From Oasisia sp. SBJ-2009 (lineage: Eukaryota > Annelida > Polychaeta > Sabellida > Siboglinidae): a DNA stretch of 64,000 bases. The position numbers and the translations under genes are program-made. Shown piece after piece: positions 1-12,033 of this stretch (within the stretch, counting starts at the first letter, position 1; each line of letters starts with the position of its first letter). Location of the stretch: assembly GCA_964017155.1 (NCBI GenBank), contig OZ024857.1, forward strand, positions 14,335,402 to 14,399,401, in the 5' to 3' direction. Below the pieces are notes generated by a model, which was not told where the DNA came from, ran no database searches, and saw only the letters and a program-made list of their open reading frames with translations.

Positions 1-52
1 AACTTGGACCATAGATATTTGTGCCAATCACGTTTTGAATGATATACTGTCT

Positions 53-56
<4 letters not shown>

Positions 57-109
<53 letters not shown>

Positions 110-175
110 GCACGCACGCACGCACGCACGCGCACGCACGCACACGCACGCACGCACGCGCGCGCACATATATAG
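57..175. repeat. (CA)n / (CGCA)n microsatellite
   Basis: A pure CA run passes into CGCA and CGCG units and then TATA. It is a simple repeat with no coding value. Confidence 0.95.
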
Positions 176-277
176 ATTTAATATGTATATTATGTCCCTG
201 TTATAATATACACAAACACATACGTTCATCTACGTCATGACGTCAGTGTGGACTGAGTCGTGTTTTGTTTTGTTTAG

Positions 278-441
278 TTCGCACCTACATGCAGTATTAC
301 TGCGTGTTTCCCTTCATCTATCTCGGCGAGAATTTCTATTCGTGTACAGAGAAAGATGGACGATATCAATGGTGCTCCTTAACAGAGCTGTAGCTTTAGA
401 GGACACGGTTAGTTAGTTACCTTCGTTACCTTGCTGCTACT
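278..441 (+). pseudogene. Broken fibronectin type II exon (copy A)
   Basis: After a T-rich acceptor (GTTTTGTTTTGTTTAG) the frame reads an FN2 start, [18 protein letters not shown], with the third Cys in YQWCS. It then hits TAG at 391-393 instead of the NYDRD segment. A donor-like GTAAGT follows at 442. The exon and its flanks (about 200-1020) are an inverted, diverged copy of 34205-34935, which holds an intact FN2 exon. Copy A is 17 bases longer than that exon and therefore also frameshifted. I read it as a dead duplicate of part of the FN2 gene, not a functional exon. Confidence 0.75.
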
Positions 442-731
442 GTAAGTTCACAATACATTTCAACGAAGGTATTAGACGTACGGTTGCGTCTCCAATATAA
501 ATTAACATGGGCATATCGCAAGTTGTTGGGCGTGACGCCCACCTGCTATATGTATGGCACTACGTCCAATTGCTATAAGTACGGCTCGAAAATAAGATAA
601 TCATAATCAGTATACAGCTTAGCGCCAGTGCTACCAAAATATATTTATATCACATAAATTTATGACAATTTAACGTTAGACAGTTGGTATCAATTAGACG
701 CGAGAAATATGTTGTAAGACGATATGTTCGA

Positions 732-860
732 ATGTATGTATGTATGTATGTATGTATGTATGTATGTATGTATGCATGCATGCACGCACGCACGTACGTA
801 CGTATGTATGTATGTATGTGTGTATGTGTGTGTACGTATGTACGTATGTATGTATATATG

Positions 861-894
<34 letters not shown>

Positions 895-1015
895 TGTATA
901 TATGTATGTATGTGTGTATGGGTGTATGTGTGTACGTATGTATGTATGTGTGTATGTGTGTGTGTGTGTATGTGTGTATGTGTGTATGTGTGTATGTGTG
1001 TATGTATGCATGTAT
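732..1015. repeat. (TATG)n microsatellite with CGTA/TGTG variants
   Basis: About 280 bases of tetranucleotide repeat. Long open frames through it in all phases (YVCM, HTYI repeats) are artefacts of the repeat period. Confidence 0.95.
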
Positions 1016-1212
1016 GGCCAAACACATAATATACCATGGGATGGATGTCATACCCTACGAACTATCTAACTTGGATATATGCGGTTTATTAGTTGTGACA
1101 CGTTTAAGGTTTGTCCAATAAGGAGTGGGTGTCAGTATATGACAGCAGGTCCTAAAACCTCAAAGTCGAATTTCAAGATGACTGCCGCGGTCAAAGTCAC
1201 TTGATTTTTCGT

Positions 1213-1625
1213 AGATGAGTAAACATCCAAAGAAACATGCCACGAACACCAAATACATCCAAGTTTCCGACAGCGATGTACAGGACACTTACACGAAACT
1301 GCTAAAATAAACTGAACTGCTAAATCATGACTCTGTGGTACAACAGTTGAGGGGGCAGTGTACTCTCAAGTGCTGGCTGATAACATCAGTCCAGTTACAC
1401 CGATGATCTGCGACCTAAACGAGAAGTTGGAAACTGAAGAGAGAAAAATCGCTGTCATGGAGGAAAATATGGAACAACTTGAAATGTGTGTGATCAAACA
1501 GAACAGTACGCCAGTCATTGCAATTTTAAATTCCGTGGAATCACTGAATCTGGTGACGCTGAAGGTACTACTGCGAAAAATGGCAATGACCCACGTGTGA
1601 CTAACGAGTACATACCTTTTAAGTT
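1213..1625 (+). pseudogene. LINE ORF1-like coiled-coil fragment
   Basis: The + strand reads a charged heptad-like stretch (LNEKLETEERKIAVMEENME), followed after a frameshift by FKFRGITESGDAEGTT. The order coiled coil, then an R-x-x-GI-x-E-S-G type motif, is what LINE ORF1 proteins show at the start of their RNA-binding region. Stops and frame changes make it non-functional. The assignment rests on this pattern only. A host coiled-coil fragment is the alternative. Confidence 0.35.
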
Positions 1626-1739
1626 CCTGATACTCCGAGTATCCGGCTGAAAGAATGGAACGTTTTAGAAGAGGTGTGATGGCAGCGTCTTTTATGCTTG
1701 CCGGAACAGTAGATAACTCGTACGATAGATAGATAGATG

Positions 1740-2870
1740 ACATTTTTGTTTTGCATTTGCCTTAATAATAGCGGAGGCAGTGGATCGATCTTGGACATCT
1801 TTATCTTGCCATTTTGAATAAGCGACGTTACTTCTTCGAGCGAAGCCGACTGAAACGCTAGCAGTGGCGTCAAAACAACGCATTCGCTGACGGCACTCGG
1901 ATTTGGCTGTGCATCGAGTCTATTTGTTTGGTGAAGTGACTCGGGAAACTGTTGGCAAGGATAGTATGGCGAGAGAGAAGAGAGAGAGAGAGTTTGCGCA
2001 TGTCTGACCACGCAAGCGGTTCGCAATGCGAAATTTTGCTGTATTGTCATTCAACGCGGTGTCTGTCACTTTACTGTTAAACGCGGCTTTAGTGGAAGCC
2101 AGCGTTGTGCAGTATTTCCCACGCAACGAGGTACAGCAAATACGGTAGTTGTGGGTCCTGTTGCTCTGCCATTTTCGTTCACACAGACTGATCTGGGGTT
2201 TGATTTCTTCCAATGTCCGACACCATCATGGAGCATGTGGCCGTTCATTTACCGTACGTTGGACCAGTGATACGCGGTGATGGATGGGATACGACAGCTC
2301 GGAACTGTACTTGTCGTAAAGGGCGCACACATCACCGAGAGGCCGGTGATGAAATCACACTCACTGACATTTGTTCTGAAGCTGGAGTTGTCAATCGTAG
2401 CATATCGACTTACGTTATTGTCTATCGGGACGGGCGGGGCTTTGTTGTGGCAAGGTCACAGGGAACAACAAAGCGATCGGTTCCAAGATGGTCAACAGAT
2501 ACTCCTGTAAGAAATGATGAGGAAGAAGGAGTAATGGCGAGATCACGTACATTCCCATGGTTATGCGTTGCGTCTGTGACGTTCTGTCTCAGGTCGGCGT
2601 CTGACATACATTAAGGTGGCGAAGGGCACGAGCGTGCGGGTCGATGTTGTCGGCGTACCGCACGTTGAAGTCGCCGAGGAGGATGATCGACACGCTGGAC
2701 AAGATGTCGAAATTCGACAAAGAAGATCGCGAACGCCTGGTTGTTGGGGATGGACGATGACGAACAGACGTGGTTTAGAGGAGACACTGTGAGAGCGCAG
2801 GCATTCGAGGGATGAAGCTGGCCAAGATTTGGAGTGGTTGACAGTATATGAAATTCTGAATAGGACGCCG
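1740..2870 (-). pseudogene. Decayed LINE: endonuclease and RT N-terminal remains
   Basis: On the minus strand near 2700-2590 the frame reads SIILLGDFNVRYADNI, the GDFN motif of an APE-type LINE endonuclease. About 700 bases downstream (1880-1740) the same strand reads SLEEVTSLIQNGKIKMSKID followed by PLPPLLL, the conserved block that opens the reverse-transcriptase region of Jockey/CR1-like LINEs. The spacing between the two fits a normal EN-to-RT linker. Several stops and frame changes lie between them. I recognise no gene elsewhere in this stretch. Confidence 0.5.
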
Positions 2871-3059
2871 ACACCACTTTTTATTTACTAAATTTACTAG
2901 AATAAATGTTACGCTAACTGGTATTTTATTTGTGAAACCTTTGTAAATCAATTGTGGAATGTACTGCACGAATTGTATTCAAAACATTTTCTGATTACTA
3001 ACCGCATGCTATATTCCCTAATATGTCAATGAAAGCTCAATACCAACCCTAAATACGTT

Positions 3060-3700
3060 AAATTTAATATATTAAATGAAGATGCAGCGCATAAAATTAA
3101 ACACGAAATGAAGTCAGATGAGATTTTCAATCAGGCAAATAAAAATCAGGGGGCATATTCAAATTATGATATAATTCATGATGAAGTTTTACGTGCTAAA
3201 ACAAACACCCGCAAGCAAAGCTGGATACAAATCTACGTGGATTACACAAGGCTGGCTTAACTCCATTATATATGGATCCAACAAACGTTATAAACAAGTA
3301 AAGTTGACACCAACTGATTCGTATACAAACGTATAACACAATGTTACAAAATATATATTTGTGCTGCCACAGTCTTTTGTCTTTTGAAAAGTGATTGTAC
3401 ATATTTACTTAGAAACTTATTAATAAATTCCTTTCATAAAATCGTGCAAAACTAAAGAATACCATTTTTATATGAGAAAAGGCTAACAAACAATAAGGAT
3501 ATTCAAACAAATGTTATTATTATTTTACTTATTTTACAAATAATGTTCAGATAATTGCTAAAGGTATAACACATAAAAGTAACAAGATTATAATTACCAT
3601 TTAGATAAATATGTATATTTCGCCTTTACATTTGCGAGTATAAATGAAAGAATTGTTAGGAACACTATTAATAATCTATCTACAAAACAGCTATGAATTT
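3060..3700. other. AT-rich stretch, no recognisable gene
   Basis: No open frame of interest. It may be the 5' part of the decayed LINE that follows, but I see no motif. Confidence 0.4.
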
Positions 3701-4776
3701 GATGGCAATTCTTCATATAAAATCACTGTTAACTAACCAAGTCTTTCCTGAAGTTTACAAGGTGACACATCTCCCTTCTTCCTACCAATTCTAAAGTATT
3801 AGATACATTAATTTTTACGCAATTGTATTCATACCAAATAACGGAGCTTTTATGTGATAACCAGTATGGTTTTAGAGCTAAATATGCAACTGAATTATTT
3901 GCTGCTCTTGAGTTAGTTGGTAGAATTATAACCGATTGGATAATGATGAACCACTGTATTTCTTCATCTTTCTAGCTTTTCAATATGATTGATCAAAACA
4001 TTATATTTAACAAATTATCATACTATGGTTTAAATGGCTCATACTTTATTGCAGTTATTCAAGAACTATTTTCAAAACAATTAATTGGAATTAAAATAAT
4101 AAATTCAGATATATGACCTATTATAATTGCCGTTCCTCAAGGTTCGATATTTTGACAACTATTATTTATCATTTATATCATAAATGATTATCCACAACCT
4201 AGTATATTTTTATTTCGTCATGTACGCTGATGACCCGGCAATATGTAGAAAGCGATATCCCTTAGCAGCCGTACATACAATAAAAGAATAGCTCTAAATA
4301 AATGAAGACCTTCTAACAGTAAATGACTGGATACACGTAAATAAATTAGCGTTAAATATATTTAAATCTAAATACATGATAAGAAACTTACGCAAATTCT
4401 TGCGCTTAAAATTGATCAAATACATTTTGAGAGAGAAGATGAATTCAACTTGTGATTGACCTAATTTGTATTAAAATAAAAACAGAAAACATTAAGTAAG
4501 TGTTCCAAAACAATGGACATGTTAGACATATTAGAACATGTATTACCTTTTGATATAAACTGTTGCTATGTAACACATTACCATTACCACATTGTGCTCT
4601 GGGGCTATCAAAGAAACATAATTGAAAATAAAAAAAACTGTACCTTTAAATAAGTACAACTTTAAAAGACACGGAACTACTGAAGGTAGAAGATATATTA
4701 AACATATAACAAGAGTAACAAATTTGCTTTGAATACTTTCATAACAAATTAACTCCTAACTACTTAACTGGCAAGT

Positions 4777-4831
<55 letters not shown>

Positions 4832-4960
4832 TGTGTGTGTGCGCGCGCATGGCTATAATACAGAAAACATAATATGCAAACTTTTAGAACTAAACATGAA
4901 CTTGCAATAAAATGTCTCAAATACAGCCTACCACTTGCTATAAATGACACCTCCCAATGA
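3700..4960 (+). pseudogene. Decayed LINE reverse transcriptase
   Basis: Conceptual reading with several frame changes gives reverse-transcriptase motifs in the right order. These are CDNQYGFRAKYATELF near 3855, AFNMIDQNIIFNKLSYYG in place of the usual D-A-F-D-x-V block, VPQGSIF*QLLFIIYIIND near 4130, VYADDPAIC near 4215 (the catalytic YADD box), and LLTVNDWIHVNKLALNI near 4310. Downstream pieces resemble the C-terminal region. Many stops show it is old. The order and spacing make the identification firm even though no long frame remains. Confidence 0.7.
4768..4850. repeat. (GT)n microsatellite
   Basis: A GT run with GC variants at its 3' end, inside the LINE remnant. Confidence 0.95.
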
Positions 4961-4985
4961 AGTCCCACACCTCCCAAACATCATC

Positions 4986-5134
4986 AAAGTATTACACCTG
5001 TCAATAAAACTAATAAAAGAAATATATTTGATGACAGTTACTGATGACTTAACTGTATTACTTACTTAAAAGTATTACACCTGTCAATAAAACTAATAAA
5101 AGAAATATATTTGATGACAGTTACTGATGACTTA
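4986..5134 (+). repeat. Tandem 66-bp duplication at a LINE 3' end
   Basis: The 66 bases at 4986-5051 recur identically at 5069-5134, with a 17-base spacer, so the duplication is recent. It lies within a segment (about 4980-5530) that matches 31040-32290 in inverted orientation and includes the same pentanucleotide repeat. Confidence 0.9.
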
Positions 5135-5392
5135 GCATATAATTAGACTTTCATCCTCACATCAAAATTGCTCCTCCAAATCATAAAGAAGAAAGATAAC
5201 TTGATTACGTATATTCGGTGGCTCTCATAGGGACATGCTATGTCTTAATTCGAGTCACCTAACCCCGACTGTACACATTGATATAGAATATTAATAAAAA
5301 CTCGGGCGTATATGAGGTTGTATGTGTACTTATGTTGCATATGTAATTAATTTACATGTATGTCTGTATACGTCAGGTCAAGTAAGCTTCTG

Positions 5393-5436
5393 TTCTGTTC
5401 TGTTCTGTTCTGTTCTGTTCTGTTCTGTTCTGTTCA
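5393..5436. repeat. Short (TTCTG)n pentanucleotide array
   Basis: About nine units. It is flanked on both sides by sequence also flanking the long CAGAA/CAGAC array at 31150-31940, in inverted orientation, so the two arrays share an origin but differ about 18-fold in length. Confidence 0.9.
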
Positions 5437-5529
5437 GCGCATTTTATGTTACGGCCTGGCTAATATAGGAAAACATTCTACGGAATCAGAACAGCAAGTA
5501 AGCCACGTTGTATGACAACATTAATACAT

Positions 5530-5875
5530 GTGTGGTCTAATTATATAAGAGTTAAACACCTGGTGCATAACATCTTTATTTTGTACTGTATAACGGAAAT
5601 AAATATCTAAACAAAGCAGTTCTTATTTCATCTACCATGGACCTGGCTGTACTCCATATGATAATTCTGCATCATTTTCTGAATCAGTCTATAACTATCC
5701 AATCACAGACACTTTCACTCAGTTATAATCTTTCACTTCTACTCTTACTAATATGTGTATACATCTTCATGATTAGCACGACATATAGGATTTTTCATAA
5801 TTCATCATCGTCTTTCTTTCTTTTTCATAATTTTATTTCTGGCCAATGCCTACATAAAATACATGATAAATGAGA
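5530..5875 (+). repeat. Dispersed repeat, inverted partner at 8110-8425
   Basis: Both segments encode the same diverged open stretch (for example HHFLNQSITIQSQTLSLSYN here and HEFLNQSISTQSHTLSFSHN there). The 82-residue similarity may be chance conservation of a repeat rather than a gene. I do not recognise a protein. Confidence 0.6.
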
Positions 5876-6077
5876 TGTTTCCTCTCATGTATGTATATAC
5901 ACATATTTATTTATAGGGAAGATCCGGTTCCCATTCCGAGAAATGATGCTAGGAAAAGAGTTCATGGTCATCTCTGAAGCACTGGACCGACACGGCTCGG
6001 CTTGGACCGAATCTCCTCCAGGCAAAAAGGCACCCATCCTGAGACAAGTCTGTTCCAGCAGGTCCGTGACGACGGCT

Positions 6078-6078
<1 letters not shown>

Positions 6079-6170
<92 letters not shown>

Positions 6171-6176
6171 ATATAC
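6079..6176. repeat. (TA)n microsatellite
   Basis: An almost pure TA run of about 95 bases. Confidence 0.95.
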
Positions 6177-6333
6177 ATATACATTGTTTTGTGTTCAATT
6201 GTTCTCAATAAACTTACTCAAAATACCAATTGTCTTAGGTCGCCTTTGAAGACTATCTCGAGCATTAACTGTACATCGGCCCTGCACTCCGTGCCGCGGG
6301 TCGTTTGGGCCGTCCAGCATTAATGTCGAGTGA

Positions 6334-6462
6334 ATGACTGAGTGAGTGAGTGAGTGAGTGAGTGAGTGAGTGAGTGAGTGAGTGAGTGAGTGAGTGAGTG
6401 AGTGAGTGAGTGAGTGAGTGAGTGAGTGAGTGAGTGAGTGAGTGAGTGAGTGAGTGAGTGAT
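6334..6462. repeat. (GAGT)n microsatellite
   Basis: About 31 units of GAGT, decaying into GATC/GAAT variants up to about 6590. Confidence 0.95.
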
Positions 6463-6591
6463 CGAGTGAATGAGCGATCGAATGAGTGCGTGTGTGATTG
6501 AGTGAGCGGGTGGATGAGTGGGTGGGTGAGTGATCAAGTGAGAGAACGATCGAATGGTGAGTGGGAGAATGAGTGGGTAGGTGAATGAGTG

Positions 6592-6841
6592 ACGACGGAC
6601 GGACGGACGGACGGACGGACGGACGGACGGACGGACGGACGGACGGACGGACGGACGGACGGACGGACGGACGGACGGACGGACGGACGGACGGACGGAC
6701 GGACGGACGGACGGACGGACGGACGGACGGACGGACGGACGGACGGACGGACGGACGGACGGACGGACGGACGGACGGACGGACGGACGGACGGACGGAC
6801 GGACGGACGGACGGACGGACGGACGGACGGACGGACGGACG
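6592..6841. repeat. (GACG)n microsatellite, about 62 pure units
   Basis: About 250 bases of uninterrupted GACG. It carries one CpG per unit, unusual for a tetranucleotide array of this length. It gives repetitive frames in all phases, which are not genes. Confidence 0.97.
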
Positions 6842-7315
6842 TATGGCGCAATTCATTGCCAACATGTCGGTGGAAACTTTAACGTTGACGCCTATCACTA
6901 TCATTATTCACACTTAATACATAAAGGATTTAAACAAAGTGGCGCTTCATGAAATTCTTTTCGACCGTTCACACAATTGTATGTTGTGATTGTACACTTG
7001 TGCTTCCCGTACGTAAAATGATGGGCGAGGTCGTAAGATGGGTTGCGCGAGCTCTGAAGCCGTGACGCGACGCTGTGTGGATTCGGGGACATGGCCAACC
7101 GAAACTATCTTCAAAACGGTACATTCTGAAAGGTGTTTTAACTTATTACTTGGTATACAGAGAGGAAACAGATGCATAGCTACAAGGTAGCATCAAGTAA
7201 ACATGTTTATAACAAGAAATACCTTTGAGGTGGGAATTGTGGCATATTTGGAGCGAGGTGGTTTAGAAAAACAACGAGGTGGCCTACCTCGCTTATCGTA
7301 TAACACGGGAAACAC
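6842..7315. other. Unique-looking sequence, no recognisable gene
   Basis: Only short frames are present. I see no motif, splice pattern or repeat partner in the window. Confidence 0.4.
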
Positions 7316-7760
7316 TGTATGTGTGCATGCATGCATGCATGCATGCATGCATGCATGTATGTATGTATGTATGTGTGTGTATGTATGTGTATATGTATTC
7401 ATGCATGCATGTATGTATGTATGTATATATGTATGCATGTATGTATGTATGTATGTATGTATGTATGTATGTATGTATGTATGCATGCATGTATGTATGC
7501 ATGCATGTATGCATGTATGTATGCATGCATGTATGTATGTATGTATGCATGCATGTATGTATGTATGTATGTATCCATGCATGTATGTTTGTATGTATGC
7601 ATGTATATATGTATGTATGCTTGCATGTATGTATGTATGTATGTATGTATGTATGTATGTATGTATGTATGTATGTATGTATGTATGTATGTATGCATGT
7701 ATATATGCATGTTTGCATGTATGTATATATGCATGTATGCATGTATGTGTGTAACACGGG
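7316..7760. repeat. (ATGT)n/(ATGC)n microsatellite
   Basis: About 440 bases of mixed ATGT and ATGC units. A short unit with TAACACGGGAAA(C/T)ACTGTA occurs on both sides of it (about 7301 and 7752), so the array sits in a small duplicated context. Confidence 0.95.
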
Positions 7761-8439
7761 AAATACTGTACGTATGTATGTATAATTATATACATACATA
7801 CATACTTCCTGTAGCATTTATTGTAGCTCATGTGGTGTATTAGCGCATATGAGTATGTCGTCGGCGAAGCGTAGATGACTAAGATACTTGCTGTCTATCT
7901 TCTGGACTCTGGTTTCCCAAGTTAGTAGTCGGAATATCCTTTCGAGTGCTGCCGTGAACAACTTGGGCGATCAAAGGCAACGTAAGGAAATTTGAATTTT
8001 GAGTACGTTTATTGAGAACGATTAACACACAACAGTTTATATATCTCCAGCCGTCGTCATATATTTGTTCATCGAGCCATCTTCCCTATACATAAATACA
8101 AAAGAGAAAACATTAGTCATCAGGTATATTATGTAGGCATTAGCCAAACACAAAATGATGAAAAAGAAAGCAAGGTGGTGAAGAATTATGAAAATACATA
8201 AATGTTTTTCTAATCATGAAAATATAAAAACATAAGAGAAGACGTGAAAGATTGTGACTGAATGAAAGTGTGTGTGATTGGGTAGATATAGACTGATTAA
8301 GAAACTCATGCAGAATGATCAGATTCAGAGTGAGCAGTTTCTTTCTAGATGAAATAAGCATTGTTTTGTTTAGACTATTACAGTACAAAGGCGTTATACA
8401 CCAGGTGTTTAACTTTTACAGACCACACACGTGAGGCAT

Positions 8440-8576
8440 TCCATGTAAAATCACTCAAAAAGACGGTTACATTTACATGACCGTCTTCAATTTTGATGAA
8501 AGTTGGTGTATTGGTTTATGCTCACGAGTCTGTGCTTCCCACCAAATTTATTGTCAATCTGACCTTTACATCCGGG
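8440..8576 (+). repeat. Family X dispersed repeat, 5' part (copy X1)
   Basis: It matches 49425-49540 (copy X6) and, inverted, 30900-31000 and 51140-51250. Shared words include CATGACCGTCTTC, TTTTGATGAAA and CACGAGTC. The match stops at 8576 and resumes at 13149, which defines an insertion between them. Confidence 0.75.
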
Positions 8577-9543
8577 GCCCAGTTTCATGGAGCGTACTTA
8601 AGACGTCGTAGCGGCCGATAACCTGTCGAAAACCTAAAACGTCGTAAAGTTGCGCTAGTTGCGTTTCACGAGTCTGCTCCATAGTTGCACTTAGTGGCAT
8701 CATGTATTTAGTAAGTGCAACTTTACGCCAGTTGAAATATTTACGGTATGCTCCCGAAGTTGAAATATGTACGGTATGGGCTCGACACGCCCACTTTCAA
8801 CATAATTATTTTTAATGTTTACACTGGATATCCTGTAAAATCACCATAGCTTCCCATTTAGTATACGAACGACAAAGGCGGCAGCTAGAAAGAAAAAGAT
8901 TGTTCAGACACTTCAACTGATGTCCGCCCAAGAAAACCGAGTAATATCCAAAATTGCCGTCATTTTAACCAAACATATGCAAGAGCCACGATTTTGTGCC
9001 TATTCCTACGTTTTACCATATGGGCAAGAATATAGTACTGGTATATACTTGTACGGCCTTAATTATACGTGAAATACATGTACCAACACATGAGGAATTT
9101 AATGTAATAATTTTCTGTGGTCACGTGACACAAATTCAAGATGGCCGCCATTTCAACCGAAAATAGCTCGACGATTTATTTTCAATTTCACTTCAGCATT
9201 GAACATTCATCATGACTGAGTTCCAGGAAGGCTAATAGTTGTACCTTCATGTATGTGTATAAGACTACAGCTGACAAGAAGCACAAAAAGCTTGGGAAAT
9301 GACACACAAAATGGTACAACTTTTAAAGTATAACGTTAGAAGTACTGAATTATATAATTGCTGATACACACTGAGAACTTATTTGCAATGACAAGTTTCA
9401 TTTGGGCAATCACCCAGTGTACATTATTAACCATTGGTATTTAAACGATAAATCATTCCCATTACGTTCTCATAGAAAAGGTTATTCACCCATTTTGTCT
9501 AACTCCCCTCTTCCTCCATACTATCACCTTCATCCTCATTATT

Positions 9544-10460
9544 ATGCCCAGCTTCATTCTCATCATGTTTGGTGAAAGGATTGAAGCAAATGGCTTCGCC
9601 AACACAATAACAGTATGGCGTGCAAGACAATCCTGCAGAATGACAGCTACATACATGACTGCTGCTCGCTTTCCCGACATTAGATACATTACATGGCATG
9701 TGATGGAAATGCAGCATGTGTTGCCAGATGATGCCAAGATGGATCCGTTAGCAGGTGCTCATCTATGTCGTCATAGGCCAGGCATATGGAATTACGTGTC
9801 TGTAGACCAGTTTGGAGAGCAAACATACATCACGAAGGGTAAGATGCCTGGGGGTTTGAAGGGATTAACCATGTCAGAAGACCAAGTGGCCATTTGGATG
9901 GAGTCCTACCCCATCTGTGCCCAATGTCACACTCGCCATAGAGTCCATGTATTCAGCTGATGATGAGACGAAGGAGGTGAAACGTAAGGAGGAAGGAGAG
10001 AAGAGGCGCATACTCGATACAGATGACAGGAGTTCGTGTTTACGAAGAGTTGAAGAAGCATTCCCATCCTCTCAAATGACATGTTCTAGCCTCTATAACA
10101 TCATTAAATGGTAAAGTGGTGAATGCTTCTGTCAATGCCCAGGAAACCCTCAAGATGGGGGAGAGCATGTTCCTTGACTTCAGATCGTCAATACCTGGTG
10201 GTTTCCACGCTCCCCTGAAAAGAAAAGTCAAAACCATGGAATATATAAAATGCCAAGTTGCCATAGGTGATAAGACGCTCTGTGACATTGCATCACCATT
10301 CTGTGTTTTCATCACAGTAGAGCAGCACCGACAAGCCGAACTTCAAACACTCTTTGACTATGAATTATGCGCTGTTCCTGCATCAATCATTGATGAATGT
10401 GGATGTCTGAGGACAGGGACAAAATCCATTCTCGTCTCTAAACTGAAAGTGGATGAATTA
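9544..10460 (+). pseudogene. N-terminal half of a conserved invertebrate PIN/FEN-like gene, frameshifted
   Basis: The frame opens with MPSFILIMFGERIEANGFAN and contains SVDQFGEQTYITKGKMPGG, MESYPIC, then after a one-base frameshift near 9918 NVTLAIESMYSADDE. After a second shift near 10098 it reads MGESMFLDFRSSIPGGFHAP, DYELCAVPASIIDECGCL and LVSKLKVDE. I recognise this order from a large family of uncharacterised proteins repeated in many invertebrate genomes. Sequence shared with the minus-strand copy ends at about 10458, just after the codons for KVDE, so the catalytic half is missing here. It is a pseudogene within the left arm of the foldback element. Confidence 0.6.
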
Positions 10461-12033
10461 AGGCAGGAGGAGCTGCTGGTCCTCTTGCAATGCGTGGAGT
10501 TGGCACACACCCTGCACCACTGACCAACTCCCAGCCGCAAGCAGCGATGTCAACAGCAGGCCGAGTATGCTGGTCTGCTGCCTTCCAGAGCATTACTTGG
10601 TAGTGTGCTCGCCGGATGTGATATGCCAAATTAGCGTCTATTGGTGGAAGAGTTTTGACACATACAGCTTTCCATCTTGTCCTTTTGGTGTAGAGGGCAT
10701 ACATGGCAGAAGCCATGCTTTCACCTGCAGCAACACCATAGAGCGAGCAAATAAATTTGCGTCCAGTCTCTAGCAACTGTTGGTGGTTAGCACTCTGTTA
10801 ACCGAATACAGTGTAGAGGCCAGAGTGGTCGGCGGACTTCAGTACCTTTAGCGCCGTTGCATTGCCATGACCAAACTGGGTAGGTCACAGCATCGCAGCC
10901 TGATAATGCATGCATACCGAGCAATTGGAGGGATTCCGCACCAAGAAGCGAAACACTTGCATTGATATTGAGGATAGCCCACACCATCGATCAAGCTGCA
11001 CACGGGCTGTCATCTGCAATCTCCATACCTAGGCGATAAGCAGAACAAATACGTCAGTGTCATCGCTGATCACTCGTACAATATTCTTACCATTCTTTAC
11101 AGCTTCCAGAAGATAACTGATGCTACATCATGGCTGTACATACTCTCCTCTCTTCCAACCATCGTCACGTTGTTGCCCAAATTATATGTGAGAGAACTCT
11201 GACGAGAGCCTTCTTATTCGCTTTGCTCTACATGATGACATCGCGGCATGGGAGCTTGCTTGATGTTGTGATATTGTAGTTAACAGACCCTTCACATGCA
11301 CACCGGATTCGCTCATGATCTTTTGCTGACCTGTCATCATAGCGATCGAAGATGACCAGCACTTCTGTTGGTTGGTACTGACCGAGTCTGTCCTTCATAC
11401 TGTTGGCGAGATCTGAAGCAGACCCAGCACATGGCCAAACAATGTCATATAGGAGTTGTTGGCCAACGACGATGACTATGTCTGGAGCAGGTAGCTGAAG
11501 ATCATCCACTTTCAGTTTAGAGACGATAATGAATTGTGTCCCTGTCCTCAGACATATGTATCGAGTATGCGCCTCTTCTCTCCTTCCTCCTTACGTTTCT
11601 CCTGCTTTATCTCATCATCAGCTGAATACATGGACTCTATGGCGAGTGTGACATGGTCACAGACGGGGTATGACTCTACCCAAATGGCCAATTGGTCTTC
11701 TGACATGGTTAATCCCTTCAAACCCCCAGGCATCTTATTCTTCTTGATGTATGTTTGCTCTCCAAACTGATCTGCAGACAAAGAATGATATATGCCTGGC
11801 CTATGACGACATAGATGAGTGTCTACTAACAGATCCATCTTGGCATCATCTGGCAACATATGCTGCATTTCCATCACATGCCATGTAATGTAGCTAGCGT
11901 CGGGAAAGCTTGCAGCAGTTATGCATGTAGCTGTCATTCTGCAGGATTGTCTTGCACGCCATACTGTTATTGTGTTGGCGAAGCCATGTGCTTCAATCCT
12001 TTCACCAAACATGATGAGAATGAAGCTAGACAT
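10440..12033 (-). pseudogene. Second, inverted copy of the same gene with C-terminal half and internal deletion
   Basis: The minus frame starts MSSFILIMFGERIEAHGFAN and is open to RILDTY (11548). It then jumps, by a deletion of about 380 bases relative to the + copy, to CLRTGTQFIIVSKLKVDD. The C-terminal half follows with damage: PDIVIVVGQQLLYDIVWP, EVLVIFDRYDDRSAKDHERI, RVISDDTDVFVLLIA, LLGMHALSGCDAVTYP and MLWKAADQHTRPAVDI. The series of acidic patches followed by GCD-x-V-x-YP resembles the order in PIN/FEN-type 5' nucleases. That functional reading is inference. Where related proteins, as I recall them, have Asp in a VLIDANQLL-like motif, this copy has Gly (IVVGQQLL). Stops near 11230 and 11040 show it is dead. 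Confidence 0.6.

Noticed and set aside
650..1121. Overlapping long frames with YVCM and HTYI repeats
   Set aside because: They are produced by the (TATG)n microsatellite, open in all frames because the unit has no stop in some phases.
6320..6917. Frames with SLTHSLTH and SVRPSVRP / GRTDGRTD repeats
   Set aside because: Translation of the GAGT and GACG arrays on both strands. No unique coding sequence.
7193..7843. Long His/Tyr/Ile- and Cys/Met-rich frames
   Set aside because: Microsatellite translation of ATGT/ATGC units.
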